A stretch of 21,744 nt of DNA from Comamonadaceae bacterium. GTDB lineage: Bacteria > Pseudomonadota > Gammaproteobacteria > Burkholderiales > Burkholderiaceae_C. A model generated the notes under the pieces. It ran no database searches. It was not told where the DNA came from and saw nothing but the letters and a program-made list of their open reading frames with translations. Shown here piece by piece: positions 14,960-21,744 of this stretch. The DNA is taken from the NCBI GenBank assembly GCA_947458415.1, contig CANGZG010000017.1:1-21744 (forward strand), given 5' to 3'. Within the stretch, counting starts at the first letter, position 1; each line of letters starts with the position of its first letter. The translations under genes were made by a program, and so were the position numbers.

Positions 14960-15811
14960 TCAAACCTCTGCGTTGTCGATCAATCGGGTCTGGCCGAGTT
15001 TGGCTGCGCCCAGCACGACCATGGGTTCATGGCCAGGCGATGACACGGGTGACAAATCGTGTTGGTGCCGCAAAGTGACGTAGTCCGGTTGCCAACCCCT
15101 GGCGCGCAGGTGGTCCATGGCTTGGTTCTCGGCGGCGGTCACATCCATGCGCCCCGTTGCTTGAGCCGCCCGTGCCGACGCAGCCAAGGCTTTCAATGCC
15201 AATGACAAATGCACCGCCTCGGCGCGCTCATCTGCACTCAAATACCCGTTGCGTGAACTCAGGGCCAAACCGTCTGCGGCGCGGGTGGTGGCAGCGGTCA
15301 CGATGTCAATGGGCATGGCCAATTGCGCCACCATGCGTTTCAAAATCAGTTGCTGTTGGTAATCCTTCTGCCCAAACACCGCGGTGCCTGCTTGGCCATT
15401 GAAGACGCAATGAAAGAGTTTCAACACCACGGTGCACACGCCAGTGAAAAACCCTGGCCTGAATTCACCTTCAAGAATGTTCGCCAATGCGGGGTCGGGC
15501 AAGACTTTGAAGGTTTGGGGCTCGGGGTAGAGTTCGGATTCATCCGGGGCAAACAACACATCACACCCAAGCGCACGCAGTTGATCGCCATCGCTGTCGA
15601 AAGTGCGCGGATAACTGGCGAAATCTTCGTGGGGCAAAAACTGCAAGCGGTTGACAAAAATGCTGGCAACAGTCACGTCACCCAGTGGCTTGGCCATGCG
15701 CATTAAATTGAGATGGCCTTCGTGCAGGTTGCCCATCGTGGGCACGAACACGGGGTGTTGAAATGTCGAAAGATGGCGGCGCAAGTCTGCCACCGTGCGG
15801 GCGATCAGCAT
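14960..15811 (-). CDS. panC: Pantothenate synthetase (pantoate-beta-alanine ligase)
   Basis: A 283-residue cytoplasmic enzyme joining pantoate and beta-alanine with ATP, the last step of pantothenate (vitamin B5) synthesis. The nucleotidyltransferase HxGH motif is HEGH (H30, H33 in MGNLHEGHLNL). FVNRLQF corresponds to the FVNPMQF motif, with Arg-Leu in place of Pro-Met. FGQKDYQQQ and ALSSRNGYLS, the KMSKS-like loop, follow. It starts 7 bases after the panB stop, so the two are coupled, and any ribosome-binding site lies in the panB tail. It is the last gene of the leftward run, and its stop faces gpsA. Confidence 0.97.
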   Translation of the reverse strand: MLIARTVADLRRHLSTFQHPVFVPTMGNLHEGHLNLMRMAKPLGDVTVASIFVNRLQFLPHEDFASYPRTFDSDGDQLRALGCDVLFAPDESELYPEPQTFKVLPDPALANILEGEFRPGFFTGVCTVVLKLFHCVFNGQAGTAVFGQKDYQQQLILKRMVAQLAMPIDIVTAATTRAADGLALSSRNGYLSADERAEAVHLSLALKALAASARAAQATGRMDVTAAENQAMDHLRARGWQPDYVTLRHQHDLSPVSSPGHEPMVVLGAAKLGQTRLIDNAEV

Positions 15812-15818
15812 GCGCGAT

Positions 15819-16664
15819 TTACCAAGCGTGCAATTCGTTGACCGGGAAGCGTTTTTCTTTCACAGCTTGGACAAACGCTTGCATGGCGCCCAAGACGTTA
15901 CCTGTGTCGGTCATGAAATTGTGGGCAAATTTCGGCACCTTGCCCTGGGTCACGCCAAGCATGTCATGCAACACCAAAATTTGTCCTGCGGTGTCCACGC
16001 CAGCGCCGATGCCGATGGTGGCGCAGGTGGTCAGCGCACGAGTGATCTCGCCAGACAATGCCGCAGGCACCATTTCCATCACCAATGCTTGTGCACCGGC
16101 ATTTTGCAATTGCAAAGCATCATGCATCAGTTGTTGTGCGGCCGATTCGGTGCGGCCTTGCACCCGGTAACCGCCCAAGGTGTTGACACTTTGCGGCGTC
16201 AAACCAATGTGGCCACACACAGGAATACCGCGGGTGACCAAAAACTCGACCGTGGTGGCCAACCAAGCACCGCCTTCGAGTTTGACCATGTGCGCCCCGG
16301 CTTGCATCAGCACGCTGGCGCTGCGGAAAGCTTGTTCAGGCGTGGCATAACTGCCGAATGGCATGTCGCCTAAAACAAGCGGGCGGCCATTTTGTTTTTG
16401 CAAACCGCGCGCCACGCATTCGGTGTGGTAGCGCATGTTGTCCAGGGTCACCGGGATGGTGCTGTTGTGGCCTTGGCAAACCATGCCCAGTGAATCGCCC
16501 ACCAGAATGATTTCTACACCAGCCAAATCTGCCACAGCCGCAAAGGTCGCGTCATAGGCGGTGAGCATGGTGATTTTTTCGCCATCAGCCAGCATTTTCA
16601 TCAAGCTGTTGAGGGTCATGGCGGGGCGTTTGCCGGCGGGTGGGGCAGAGGGTTGAACGCTCAT
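15819..16664 (-). CDS. panB: 3-methyl-2-oxobutanoate hydroxymethyltransferase
   Basis: A 281-residue enzyme adding a hydroxymethyl group from methylene-tetrahydrofolate to ketoisovalerate to give ketopantoate, the committed step to pantothenate. The N-terminal 15 residues (SVQPSAPPAGKRPAM) extend beyond the 264-residue E. coli form. Metal and substrate residues are visible in VGDSLG (D57), LGDMPFGSY (D100), KLEGG (E130) and VMEMVP (E197). GHIGLTPQ and KFAHNFM are also typical. A strong AAGGAG lies 8 bases before the ATG, the best ribosome-binding site of this run. It is 27 bases after scpA and directly precedes panC. Confidence 0.97.
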   Translation of the reverse strand: MSVQPSAPPAGKRPAMTLNSLMKMLADGEKITMLTAYDATFAAVADLAGVEIILVGDSLGMVCQGHNSTIPVTLDNMRYHTECVARGLQKQNGRPLVLGDMPFGSYATPEQAFRSASVLMQAGAHMVKLEGGAWLATTVEFLVTRGIPVCGHIGLTPQSVNTLGGYRVQGRTESAAQQLMHDALQLQNAGAQALVMEMVPAALSGEITRALTTCATIGIGAGVDTAGQILVLHDMLGVTQGKVPKFAHNFMTDTGNVLGAMQAFVQAVKEKRFPVNELHAW

Positions 16665-16691
16665 GGCGTGTGCTCCTTCAAAGCGTGGGTG

Positions 16692-17549
16692 TCAATGGGC
16701 GGGTGCGTATGCCAAACGGACATAGATGGGGGCGTAGGCTTCGGCTTGGGTGATGTCAACCAGCATTTCTTTGGCCAATTCAAGCAGCGCGATGAAAGTC
16801 ACCAACAACACGGGCACCCCTTGTGACGGGTCAAACAAATGCTCAAACTCGACAAAACGCTGACCTTGGAGTTTTTTCAGCACGATGCTCATGTGCTCGC
16901 GCACCGACAGTTCTTGGCGACTGATTTTGTGGTGTTGAACCAATTTGGCGCGGCGCAAAATGTCTGCCCACGCGGCTTGCAAATCGGGCACATCGACATG
17001 CGGAAACCGCGGCTGCAAAGATTGTTCAATGTATACCTGAGCGCGCAAGAAATCGCGGCCATGTTGCGGCACGGCATTGAGGCGCGCTGCAGCCAATTTG
17101 AGTTGTTCGTACTCCAGCAGGCGGCGCACCAATTCAGCCCGGGGGTCTTCGACCTCCCCGCCGTTGTCAACCTTTTTCGGCGGCAGCAGCATGCGCGATT
17201 TGATTTCAATCAGCATGGCCGCCATGAGCAAATATTCAGCGGCCAGTTCCAGATTGGTTTTGCGGATTTCCTCGACATAGCTGAGGTATTGCCGCGTCAA
17301 TCCCGCCATGGGGATGTCCAAAATATTGAAGTTTTGTTTACGGATCAGGTAGAGCAATAAATCCAGCGGGCCTTCGAAAGCTTCCAAAAAGATTTGAAGC
17401 GCATCCGGCGGGATGTACAAATCTTGCGGCATGGCAAACAGCGGTTCACCATACAAGCGGGCCACAGCCACGTGGTCAATCACCGATGGCATGTGGGGAA
17501 GGTCGGCATTCGGCCCGGCAGGCCAGTGGGGCACGGTCGGGGTGGTCAC
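16692..17549 (-). CDS. scpA: Segregation and condensation protein A (ScpA)
   Basis: A 285-residue kleisin subunit of the SMC-ScpA-ScpB complex that folds and separates chromosomes. I place the start at the GTG at 17549 because it overlaps the DUF3460 stop by 4 bases (GTGA); an ATG at 17492 (MPSVIDHVAVARLYGEPL) is the alternative. The open frame reaching 17645 would run far into DUF3460 and is rejected. Typical features are FEGPLDLLLYLIRKQNFNILDIPMAGLTRQYL, the AAEYLLMAAMLIEIKSRMLLP helix that contacts SMC, and a C-terminal winged-helix portion with FIALLELAKE. The N-terminal 40-50 residues are variable, as in other Burkholderiales. No scpB gene is visible next to it. Confidence 0.93.
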   Translation of the reverse strand: MTTPTVPHWPAGPNADLPHMPSVIDHVAVARLYGEPLFAMPQDLYIPPDALQIFLEAFEGPLDLLLYLIRKQNFNILDIPMAGLTRQYLSYVEEIRKTNLELAAEYLLMAAMLIEIKSRMLLPPKKVDNGGEVEDPRAELVRRLLEYEQLKLAAARLNAVPQHGRDFLRAQVYIEQSLQPRFPHVDVPDLQAAWADILRRAKLVQHHKISRQELSVREHMSIVLKKLQGQRFVEFEHLFDPSQGVPVLLVTFIALLELAKEMLVDITQAEAYAPIYVRLAYAPAH

Positions 17550-17755
17550 TTGGGCACGGAACTCAAATACACATAAGGTTTTTGCGAGACGCGCGCATCT
17601 TGGAATTCGGACTGCTGTTGCCGGTTGAGGGGCTTGTCCCACCACAATGACCGTCCATGGCGTTGTTCGGCTTCAAGCGTGGGTTTTGCCGCTTTGAGTT
17701 GCTGCAAAAACCGGGTGGTGTCAGAGACGTAGGGTGGGCGGCTGAACAAAGACAT
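17546..17755 (-). CDS. DUF3460 family protein
   Basis: A 69-residue small protein (MSLFSRPPYVSDTTRFLQQL) of the DUF3460 family, which I know mainly from Burkholderiales genomes; no function is established. It is basic and hydrophilic, with no membrane segment or Cys cluster. Recognisable stretches are YVSDTTRFLQQLKAAKPTLEAEQRHGRSLWWDK and QKPYVYLSS. AAGGAA lies about 10 bases before the ATG. Its stop overlaps the scpA GTG, so it probably acts as the upstream coupled partner for ScpA translation. Whether it works with the condensin complex is inference from position only. Confidence 0.85.
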   Translation of the reverse strand: MSLFSRPPYVSDTTRFLQQLKAAKPTLEAEQRHGRSLWWDKPLNRQQQSEFQDARVSQKPYVYLSSVPK

Positions 17756-17797
17756 GGGTCACAGATTCCTTATTGCCACGGATTCTACCCAGTGCAC

Positions 17798-18436
17798 TCA
17801 CCAACCGCTGGGCCAGTGCAAGCGCGCGCCGTGCTTGAGCTCGAAGTCGCTGATGTCTTGCGGGCGGTCCAAGTCGGTGATGTAGTGCAGGTTTTGGCAT
17901 TCATGGCGGTGCGTTCTTGGCCCATGGCTTTGCCGCCATTCTTTGCAACCGAAGTCGCTGTTGCCAGACAAAATATCTGAGCGCGCGGCGGCGCTGAGCA
18001 GCACCGGGTTGCCCGGTTGACCGTGCACCACAGGGAACACCATGTCGGTGCCAGTCGGCCGTTTTGAAAACACGTGAATCAACTGTTGGATGTCAGAGGC
18101 GTTGACCAAAGGTTGGTCAGCCAATGCCATCACCACCGCGTCAATGTCTTCTCCGATCGCTTGCAAGCCCAAGCGCTGAGACGACACCAGCCCTTGCGCG
18201 GGGTCAGGGTTGTGCACCCACACCAATGGCATGCCTTCCAGCGGCAGACTGATGTCTTCGGCATAGTGGCCCAGCACCACCACCAAGCGAGCAACACCGG
18301 CTTGCAACAGATGGTTGGCCATGCGTTTGATCAGTGGTTGTCCATCGAGTTGCAACAGCGATTTGGGTTTGTTCCCCATGCGCGAGCCCGCGCCTGCCGC
18401 CAACAACACCGCGCCTACACGCAACGTGGAATGCAT
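17798..18436 (-). CDS. MobA/MocA-like nucleotidyltransferase
   Basis: A 212-residue protein with the NTP-transferase signature LLAAGAGSRMGNKPKSLLQLDGQPLI at the N-terminus, where the Gly-rich loop and Lys bind the nucleotide. MALADQPLV carries the metal-binding Asp, and PVVHGQPGNPVLL and YITDLDRPQDI follow the MobA/MocA pattern. Family members attach CMP or GMP to molybdopterin or activate sugars; with no molybdenum genes next to it the substrate is open. The ATG at 18436 is chosen; a GTG one codon earlier is equally placed. It starts 12 bases after the metG stop, so it is likely cotranslated with metG. Confidence 0.82.
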   Translation of the reverse strand: MHSTLRVGAVLLAAGAGSRMGNKPKSLLQLDGQPLIKRMANHLLQAGVARLVVVLGHYAEDISLPLEGMPLVWVHNPDPAQGLVSSQRLGLQAIGEDIDAVVMALADQPLVNASDIQQLIHVFSKRPTGTDMVFPVVHGQPGNPVLLSAAARSDILSGNSDFGCKEWRQSHGPRTHRHECQNLHYITDLDRPQDISDFELKHGARLHWPSGW

Positions 18437-18448
18437 CACGCGCAGGTG

Positions 18449-20584
18449 TCAGCGAATACGCATGCCAGGCGCAGCGCCTGGCCACGGATGGAGCACATAA
18501 ATACCGGGATGGGCTTTGTCGTCCGCATGCGAAGCCGCCAGCACCATGCCTTCTGACACGCCGAATTTCATTTTGCGCGGTGCCAAATTGGCCACCATGA
18601 CCGTGTGTTTGCCGATCAGGTCAGAAGGTGGGTAAGCGCTGGCAATGCCGCTGAACACATTGCGCAGACGGCCTTCACCGACATCCAAAGTGAGCCGAAG
18701 CAACTTGGTGCTGCCTTCGACCGGTTCGCAATTGACGATCAACGCGACCCGCAAATCGACCTTGGCGAAGTCGTCGATGGTGATGACCGGGGCAATGTCC
18801 TCGCCGCCTGGGATGGATAAATTGGGGTTAGAGACCGAATTTTCCGCAGGAAAATCGGACTCTGACCCCAATTTATTGGTCTCTGACCCCAATTCAAACA
18901 AAGCCTCCAGCATCTTTTCGTCCACGCGCTGCATCAAGTGCGTGTAGGTGCCGATGACATGCCCCGCACCCAAAGGCTGGGCGGCATTGCTGAAGGTCAT
19001 GGGCGCAATGTTCAGAAAACTTTCAACTTGGATCGCGAGTTGCGGCAACACTGGCTTGAGCATGGCACTGAGCAAGCGAAACGCTTCGATGCAAGTGCTG
19101 CAAACTTCTTGCAAGCGGGCATCTTGACCCGCTTGTTTGGCCAGTTCCCACGGCTTGTTGGCATCGACAAATTCATTCACCCGATCGGCCAGTGCCATGG
19201 TGTCGCGCAAGGCTTTGGCGTAATCGCGTTGCTCGAACAAGTCGGCCACGCCAGCCAAGCCGTTTTGCAATTGACCCAGCAAGGCTTGACCGTCTGCACC
19301 CACCAGACCCAACTTGCCATCAAACCGTTTGCCGATGAAGCCCGCCGCGCGAGACGCGATGTTGATGTATTTGCCGACCAAATCGCTGTTGACACGCGCC
19401 ATGAAATCGTCGGCGTTGAAATCGATGTCTTCGTTGCGACCATTGAGCTTGGCGGCCAGGTAATAGCGCAACCATTCGGGGTTCATGCCGAGCTTGAGGT
19501 ATTTCAACGGGTCCAATCCCGTGCCCCGGCTTTTGCTCATTTTCTCGCCGTTGTTCACCGTCAGAAAACCGTGCACAAACACCTTGTCTGGGGTTTTGCG
19601 GCCACTGAACTTGAGCATCGCAGGCCAAAACAAGGTGTGAAAGGTGACGATGTCTTTGCCGATGAAATGGTATTGCTCTACGTGCTCGTCTTGCATGTAT
19701 GCGTCGAAATCTTCACCGCGACGGTCCAGCAAATTTTTCAATGACGCCAAATAGCCGACCGGCGCGTCCAGCCACACATAAAAATATTTGCCTGGCGCGT
19801 CCGGAATTTCAATGCCGAAATACGGCGCATCGCGGCTGATGTCCCAGTCACCCAAGCCTTCGCTGGTGCTGCCATCAGGGTTGGTGCGCACACTGAACCA
19901 TTCCTTGACCTTGTTGGCGACTTCTGGTTGCAAGTGTTTAGCGTTTTGCGTCCAGTCTTGCAGAAACGCCACGCACCGCGGGTCAGACAGTTTGAAGAAA
20001 AAATGCTCGGCTTGTTTGAGCACTGGTTTGGCGCCACTCAAACCCGAATAAGGGTTGATCAAGTCGGTCGGTGCATACACCGCGCCACAGCTTTCACAGT
20101 TGTCGCCGTACTGGTCTTTGGCACCGCATTTCGGGCATTCGCCTTTGATGAAGCGGTCCGGCAAAAACATGTTTTTTTCCGGGTCAAAAAACTGCTCGAT
20201 GGTTTTTCGTTCAATCAAACTGCCGCCTCGCTCGGCGGGCAAATCACGCAAGTCGCGGTAAATCTGTTGCGCCAGTGCATGGTTTTCCGGCGCATCGGTG
20301 GAATGCCAGTTGTCAAACCCGATGTGAAAACCATCCAGATACGCTTGACGACCTGCTGCGATGTCCGCGACAAACTGCTGCGGTGTTTTGCCCGCTTTTT
20401 CAGCGGCGATCATGATGGGCGCGCCGTGCGTGTCATCGGCACACACAAAATTCACCGCGTGGCCTTGCATGCGTTGAAACCGCACCCAAATGTCCGCTTG
20501 GATGTATTCCATCATGTGGCCGATGTGGAAATTGCCGTTGGCATAGGGCAAAGCGGTGGTGACAAACAGGCGACGCTGGCTCAT
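18449..20584 (-). CDS. metG: Methionine-tRNA ligase with in-frame repeat insertion
   Basis: A 711-residue class I synthetase charging tRNA with methionine. The ATG at 20584 (MSQRRLFVTTALPYANG) is the family start; the open frame to 20644 is not homologous. HIGH is at residues 20-23 (NFHIGHMMEY), the zinc knuckles are CPKCGAKDQYGDNCESCG, and KMSKS is at 348-352. The anticodon-binding domain follows, and the C-terminal tRNA-binding (EMAP/Trbp111-like) domain begins near residue 600 (TIDDFAKVDLRVALIV). Between these two, residues 564-589 are encoded by a palindromic DNA repeat and read ELGSETNKLGSESDFPAENS and onward, unlike the usual Ala/Pro-rich linker. The frame is intact, so the enzyme is probably functional. 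It diverges from mrp. Confidence 0.97.
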   Translation of the reverse strand: MSQRRLFVTTALPYANGNFHIGHMMEYIQADIWVRFQRMQGHAVNFVCADDTHGAPIMIAAEKAGKTPQQFVADIAAGRQAYLDGFHIGFDNWHSTDAPENHALAQQIYRDLRDLPAERGGSLIERKTIEQFFDPEKNMFLPDRFIKGECPKCGAKDQYGDNCESCGAVYAPTDLINPYSGLSGAKPVLKQAEHFFFKLSDPRCVAFLQDWTQNAKHLQPEVANKVKEWFSVRTNPDGSTSEGLGDWDISRDAPYFGIEIPDAPGKYFYVWLDAPVGYLASLKNLLDRRGEDFDAYMQDEHVEQYHFIGKDIVTFHTLFWPAMLKFSGRKTPDKVFVHGFLTVNNGEKMSKSRGTGLDPLKYLKLGMNPEWLRYYLAAKLNGRNEDIDFNADDFMARVNSDLVGKYINIASRAAGFIGKRFDGKLGLVGADGQALLGQLQNGLAGVADLFEQRDYAKALRDTMALADRVNEFVDANKPWELAKQAGQDARLQEVCSTCIEAFRLLSAMLKPVLPQLAIQVESFLNIAPMTFSNAAQPLGAGHVIGTYTHLMQRVDEKMLEALFELGSETNKLGSESDFPAENSVSNPNLSIPGGEDIAPVITIDDFAKVDLRVALIVNCEPVEGSTKLLRLTLDVGEGRLRNVFSGIASAYPPSDLIGKHTVMVANLAPRKMKFGVSEGMVLAASHADDKAHPGIYVLHPWPGAAPGMRIR
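18818..18894. repeat. Palindromic dispersed-type repeat inside metG (REP-like)
   Basis: Three arms share the core TTGGGGTCAGAG or its complement. Arms 1 and 2 (18818-18845 and 18849-18875) form a long imperfect hairpin: TAAATTGGGG at one end, TTTTCC at the turn, a 3-base loop GCA, two mismatches (one a potential G-U pair in RNA) and one bulged base. Arm 3 (18876-18894) is a partial copy of arm 2 in the same orientation. It lies wholly in the metG frame and codes for residues 564-589, including LGSE twice. The palindrome pattern and the GGGGTCAGAG core recall repeats flanking IS200-like (Y1 tyrosine transposase/RAYT) loci in proteobacteria; that link is from memory. No other copy is seen in this window and no clear target duplication is visible. 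Confidence 0.8.
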
Positions 20585-20654
20585 AAGTAAGGTATTTGGG
20601 CGGGGAAACGGCGATTTTATGCGCCACGGCATTCGCAACCCCATGACCCATCAG

Positions 20655-20680
20655 GACATCCTTGTGTGATGGAGGATGTC
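20655..20680. promoter_or_regulatory. Inverted repeat in the metG-mrp divergent region
   Basis: GACATCCT (20655-20662) and AGGATGTC (20673-20680) are perfect 8-base inverted arms with a 10-base spacer, extendable by one G-T and one A-T pair outward. They lie in the 184-base gap between the divergent metG and mrp starts (20585-20768), about 70-90 bases from each. They could be an operator or an RNA hairpin. I found no convincing promoter boxes in this gap. Confidence 0.4.
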
Positions 20681-20768
20681 TTCGTGTGCGGTCTTGTGGG
20701 GCATGAAAGTTCGTTTGCGTGTCTGTTGGCTAGACTTGGCGGTTTTGCATCGAACCTTTGGAGACCTC

Positions 20769-21744
20769 ATGGCCTTGACTGAACAAGACATCCACACCGC
20801 ATTGCAAACGGTGGTGGACCCGCTGACCGGCCAGGATTTTGTCGCGGCCAAAGCCATCAAGCACCTGCAGATTCAAGGCGGCGCGGTCAGTTTTGATGTG
20901 GTGTTGGGTTACCCTGCCAAAAGTTTGTGGGCCTCGTACCAACAACAACTCGAGCACGTGGTGTCGCAGGTGCCAGGCGTCAGTTCGGTGAAGGTGTCGG
21001 TCAGCAGTCAGGTGGTGGCGCATGCCGCGCAGCCTGGCGTGGCTTTGCTGCCGCAAGTCAAAAACATCATTGCGGTGGCATCCGGCAAAGGCGGGGTGGG
21101 CAAGTCCACCACCGCTGCGAATTTGGCCTTGGCGTTGGCCGCTGAAGGTGCGAGTGTCGGTTTGCTGGACGCTGACATTTACGGCCCCAGTCAGCCGATG
21201 ATGATGGGCTTGTCGGGTCGGCCCGAAAGCACCGATGGCAAAACCATGCAGCCGCTAGAAAACCATGGTGTGCAAGTGATGTCGATTGGATTTTTGGTGG
21301 CGCAAGACCAAGCCATGGTCTGGCGCGGTCCCATGGCGACGCAAGCCTTAGAACAACTGCTGCGACAGACTAACTGGCGCGATTTGGATTACCTCATTGT
21401 TGATATGCCGCCGGGTACCGGCGACATTCAGCTCACGCTGAGTCAGCGCGTGCCTTTGACCGGCGCGGTCATCGTCACCACGCCGCAAGACATCGCCTTG
21501 ATCGATGCCATGAAAGGCATTCGCATGTTTCAAAAAGTCGGTGTGCCGATTTTGGGTCTGGTGGAAAACATGGCGATGCATGTGTGCAGCCAATGCGGCC
21601 ATGCCGAGCATATTTTTGGGGTCGAGGGTGGCAAAAAATTGGCGCAAGCCGAAGGCATGACGTACTTGGGTGCATTGCCGCTCAGCATGTCCATCCGTGT
21701 GCACGCGGACAGCGGTTTACCCAGTGTGGTGGCAGAACCCGACA
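20769..21744 (+). CDS. mrp: Mrp/ApbC iron-sulfur cluster carrier ATPase (3' truncated)
   Basis: The first 325 residues are present and the frame is open to the window end; family members are about 360-370 residues, so little is missing. The N-terminus is a MIP18/DUF59-like domain (roughly 1-85: EQDIHTALQTVVDPLTG through PGVSSVKVSV). The P-loop ATPase follows with the deviant Walker A GKGGVGKST at 106-114, LLDADIYGPSQP, and DYLIVDMPPGTGD. The CxxC pair of the family is in VCSQCGHAEHIFG and is used to hold a bridging Fe-S cluster. It delivers Fe-S clusters to target proteins in the cytoplasm. GGAG lies 5 bases before the ATG. Divergence from metG is a familiar proteobacterial arrangement. Confidence 0.96.
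   Translation, partial: MALTEQDIHTALQTVVDPLTGQDFVAAKAIKHLQIQGGAVSFDVVLGYPAKSLWASYQQQLEHVVSQVPGVSSVKVSVSSQVVAHAAQPGVALLPQVKNIIAVASGKGGVGKSTTAANLALALAAEGASVGLLDADIYGPSQPMMMGLSGRPESTDGKTMQPLENHGVQVMSIGFLVAQDQAMVWRGPMATQALEQLLRQTNWRDLDYLIVDMPPGTGDIQLTLSQRVPLTGAVIVTTPQDIALIDAMKGIRMFQKVGVPILGLVENMAMHVCSQCGHAEHIFGVEGGKKLAQAEGMTYLGALPLSMSIRVHADSGLPSVVAEPD

Noticed and set aside
17550..17645. An N-terminal extension of ScpA inside DUF3460
   Set aside because: The sequence is non-homologous and the GTG at 17549 overlaps the DUF3460 stop in the usual coupled manner.
18818..18894. The metG repeat as a frameshift or pseudogene scar
   Set aside because: The frame stays open and the downstream tRNA-binding domain is intact and in frame, so metG is not broken.
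20585..20644. An N-terminal extension of MetG
   Set aside because: Residues before MSQRRLFVTT do not resemble MetRS, which starts just before the TTALPYANG segment.
1..21744. CRISPR arrays, tRNA or rRNA genes, integrases or transposases
   Set aside because: No regularly spaced repeats, no cloverleaf with a TTCRA-type loop, and no such proteins were seen on either strand.

Overview
The window reads as a chromosomal housekeeping segment of a betaproteobacterium, most likely order Burkholderiales and probably Comamonadaceae-like. I base this on the gene vocabulary and gene order: fmdB/DUF502/aspS, gpmA/ctpA/moeB, rhodanese/grxC/secB/gpsA, the DUF3460-scpA-panB-panC run, and metG divergent from mrp. 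Protein sequences are close in style to that order. No database search was possible, so the family-level placement is a judgement. I see 24 protein genes, two of them cut by the window edges. There are no rRNA, tRNA, CRISPR or transposase genes, and no gap between genes exceeds 300 bases.

Layout. 2-1426 (+): the 3' part of ubiB. 1427-4399 (-): a polyamine-type ABC importer, potF-potH-potI, without an ATPase gene. 4574-7427 (+): an fmdB-type zinc ribbon, a DUF502 membrane protein and aspS, followed by a hairpin and then folE (7549-8250). 8287-9659 (+): a translationally coupled pair of poorly characterised genes, a DUF429 predicted nuclease and a GNAT acetyltransferase. 9641-12671 (-): gpmA, ctpA and moeB. 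12746-14937 (+): rhodanese, grxC, secB and gpsA, with a terminator-like hairpin between grxC and secB. 14960-20584 (-): a compact run of metG, a MobA-like nucleotidyltransferase, DUF3460, scpA, panB and panC (in transcription order). 20769-end (+): mrp/apbC, cut by the window edge.

Functionally the segment mixes ubiquinone synthesis (ubiB), polyamine uptake (pot), translation (aspS, metG), folate and pantothenate synthesis (folE, panB, panC), Fe-S cluster and sulfur chemistry (mrp, moeB, rhodanese, grxC), protein export and processing (secB, ctpA), chromosome condensation (scpA), and central carbon and lipid precursors (gpmA, gpsA). Several pairs overlap by 4 bases (potH/potI, DUF429/GNAT, secB/gpsA, DUF3460/scpA), which indicates tight translational coupling.

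I did not find a new defence or mobile system. The most unusual feature is a 77-base palindromic repeat (18818-18894) inside metG. It is read through in frame and adds about 26 residues, including a duplicated LGSE motif, between the anticodon-binding part and the C-terminal tRNA-binding domain. It looks like a REP-type or other dispersed palindromic element that has colonised an essential gene. Other points worth checking are the missing potG, a GpmA without its C-terminal tail, a FolE with CSHH instead of CEHH, and the intra-cluster terminator before secB.
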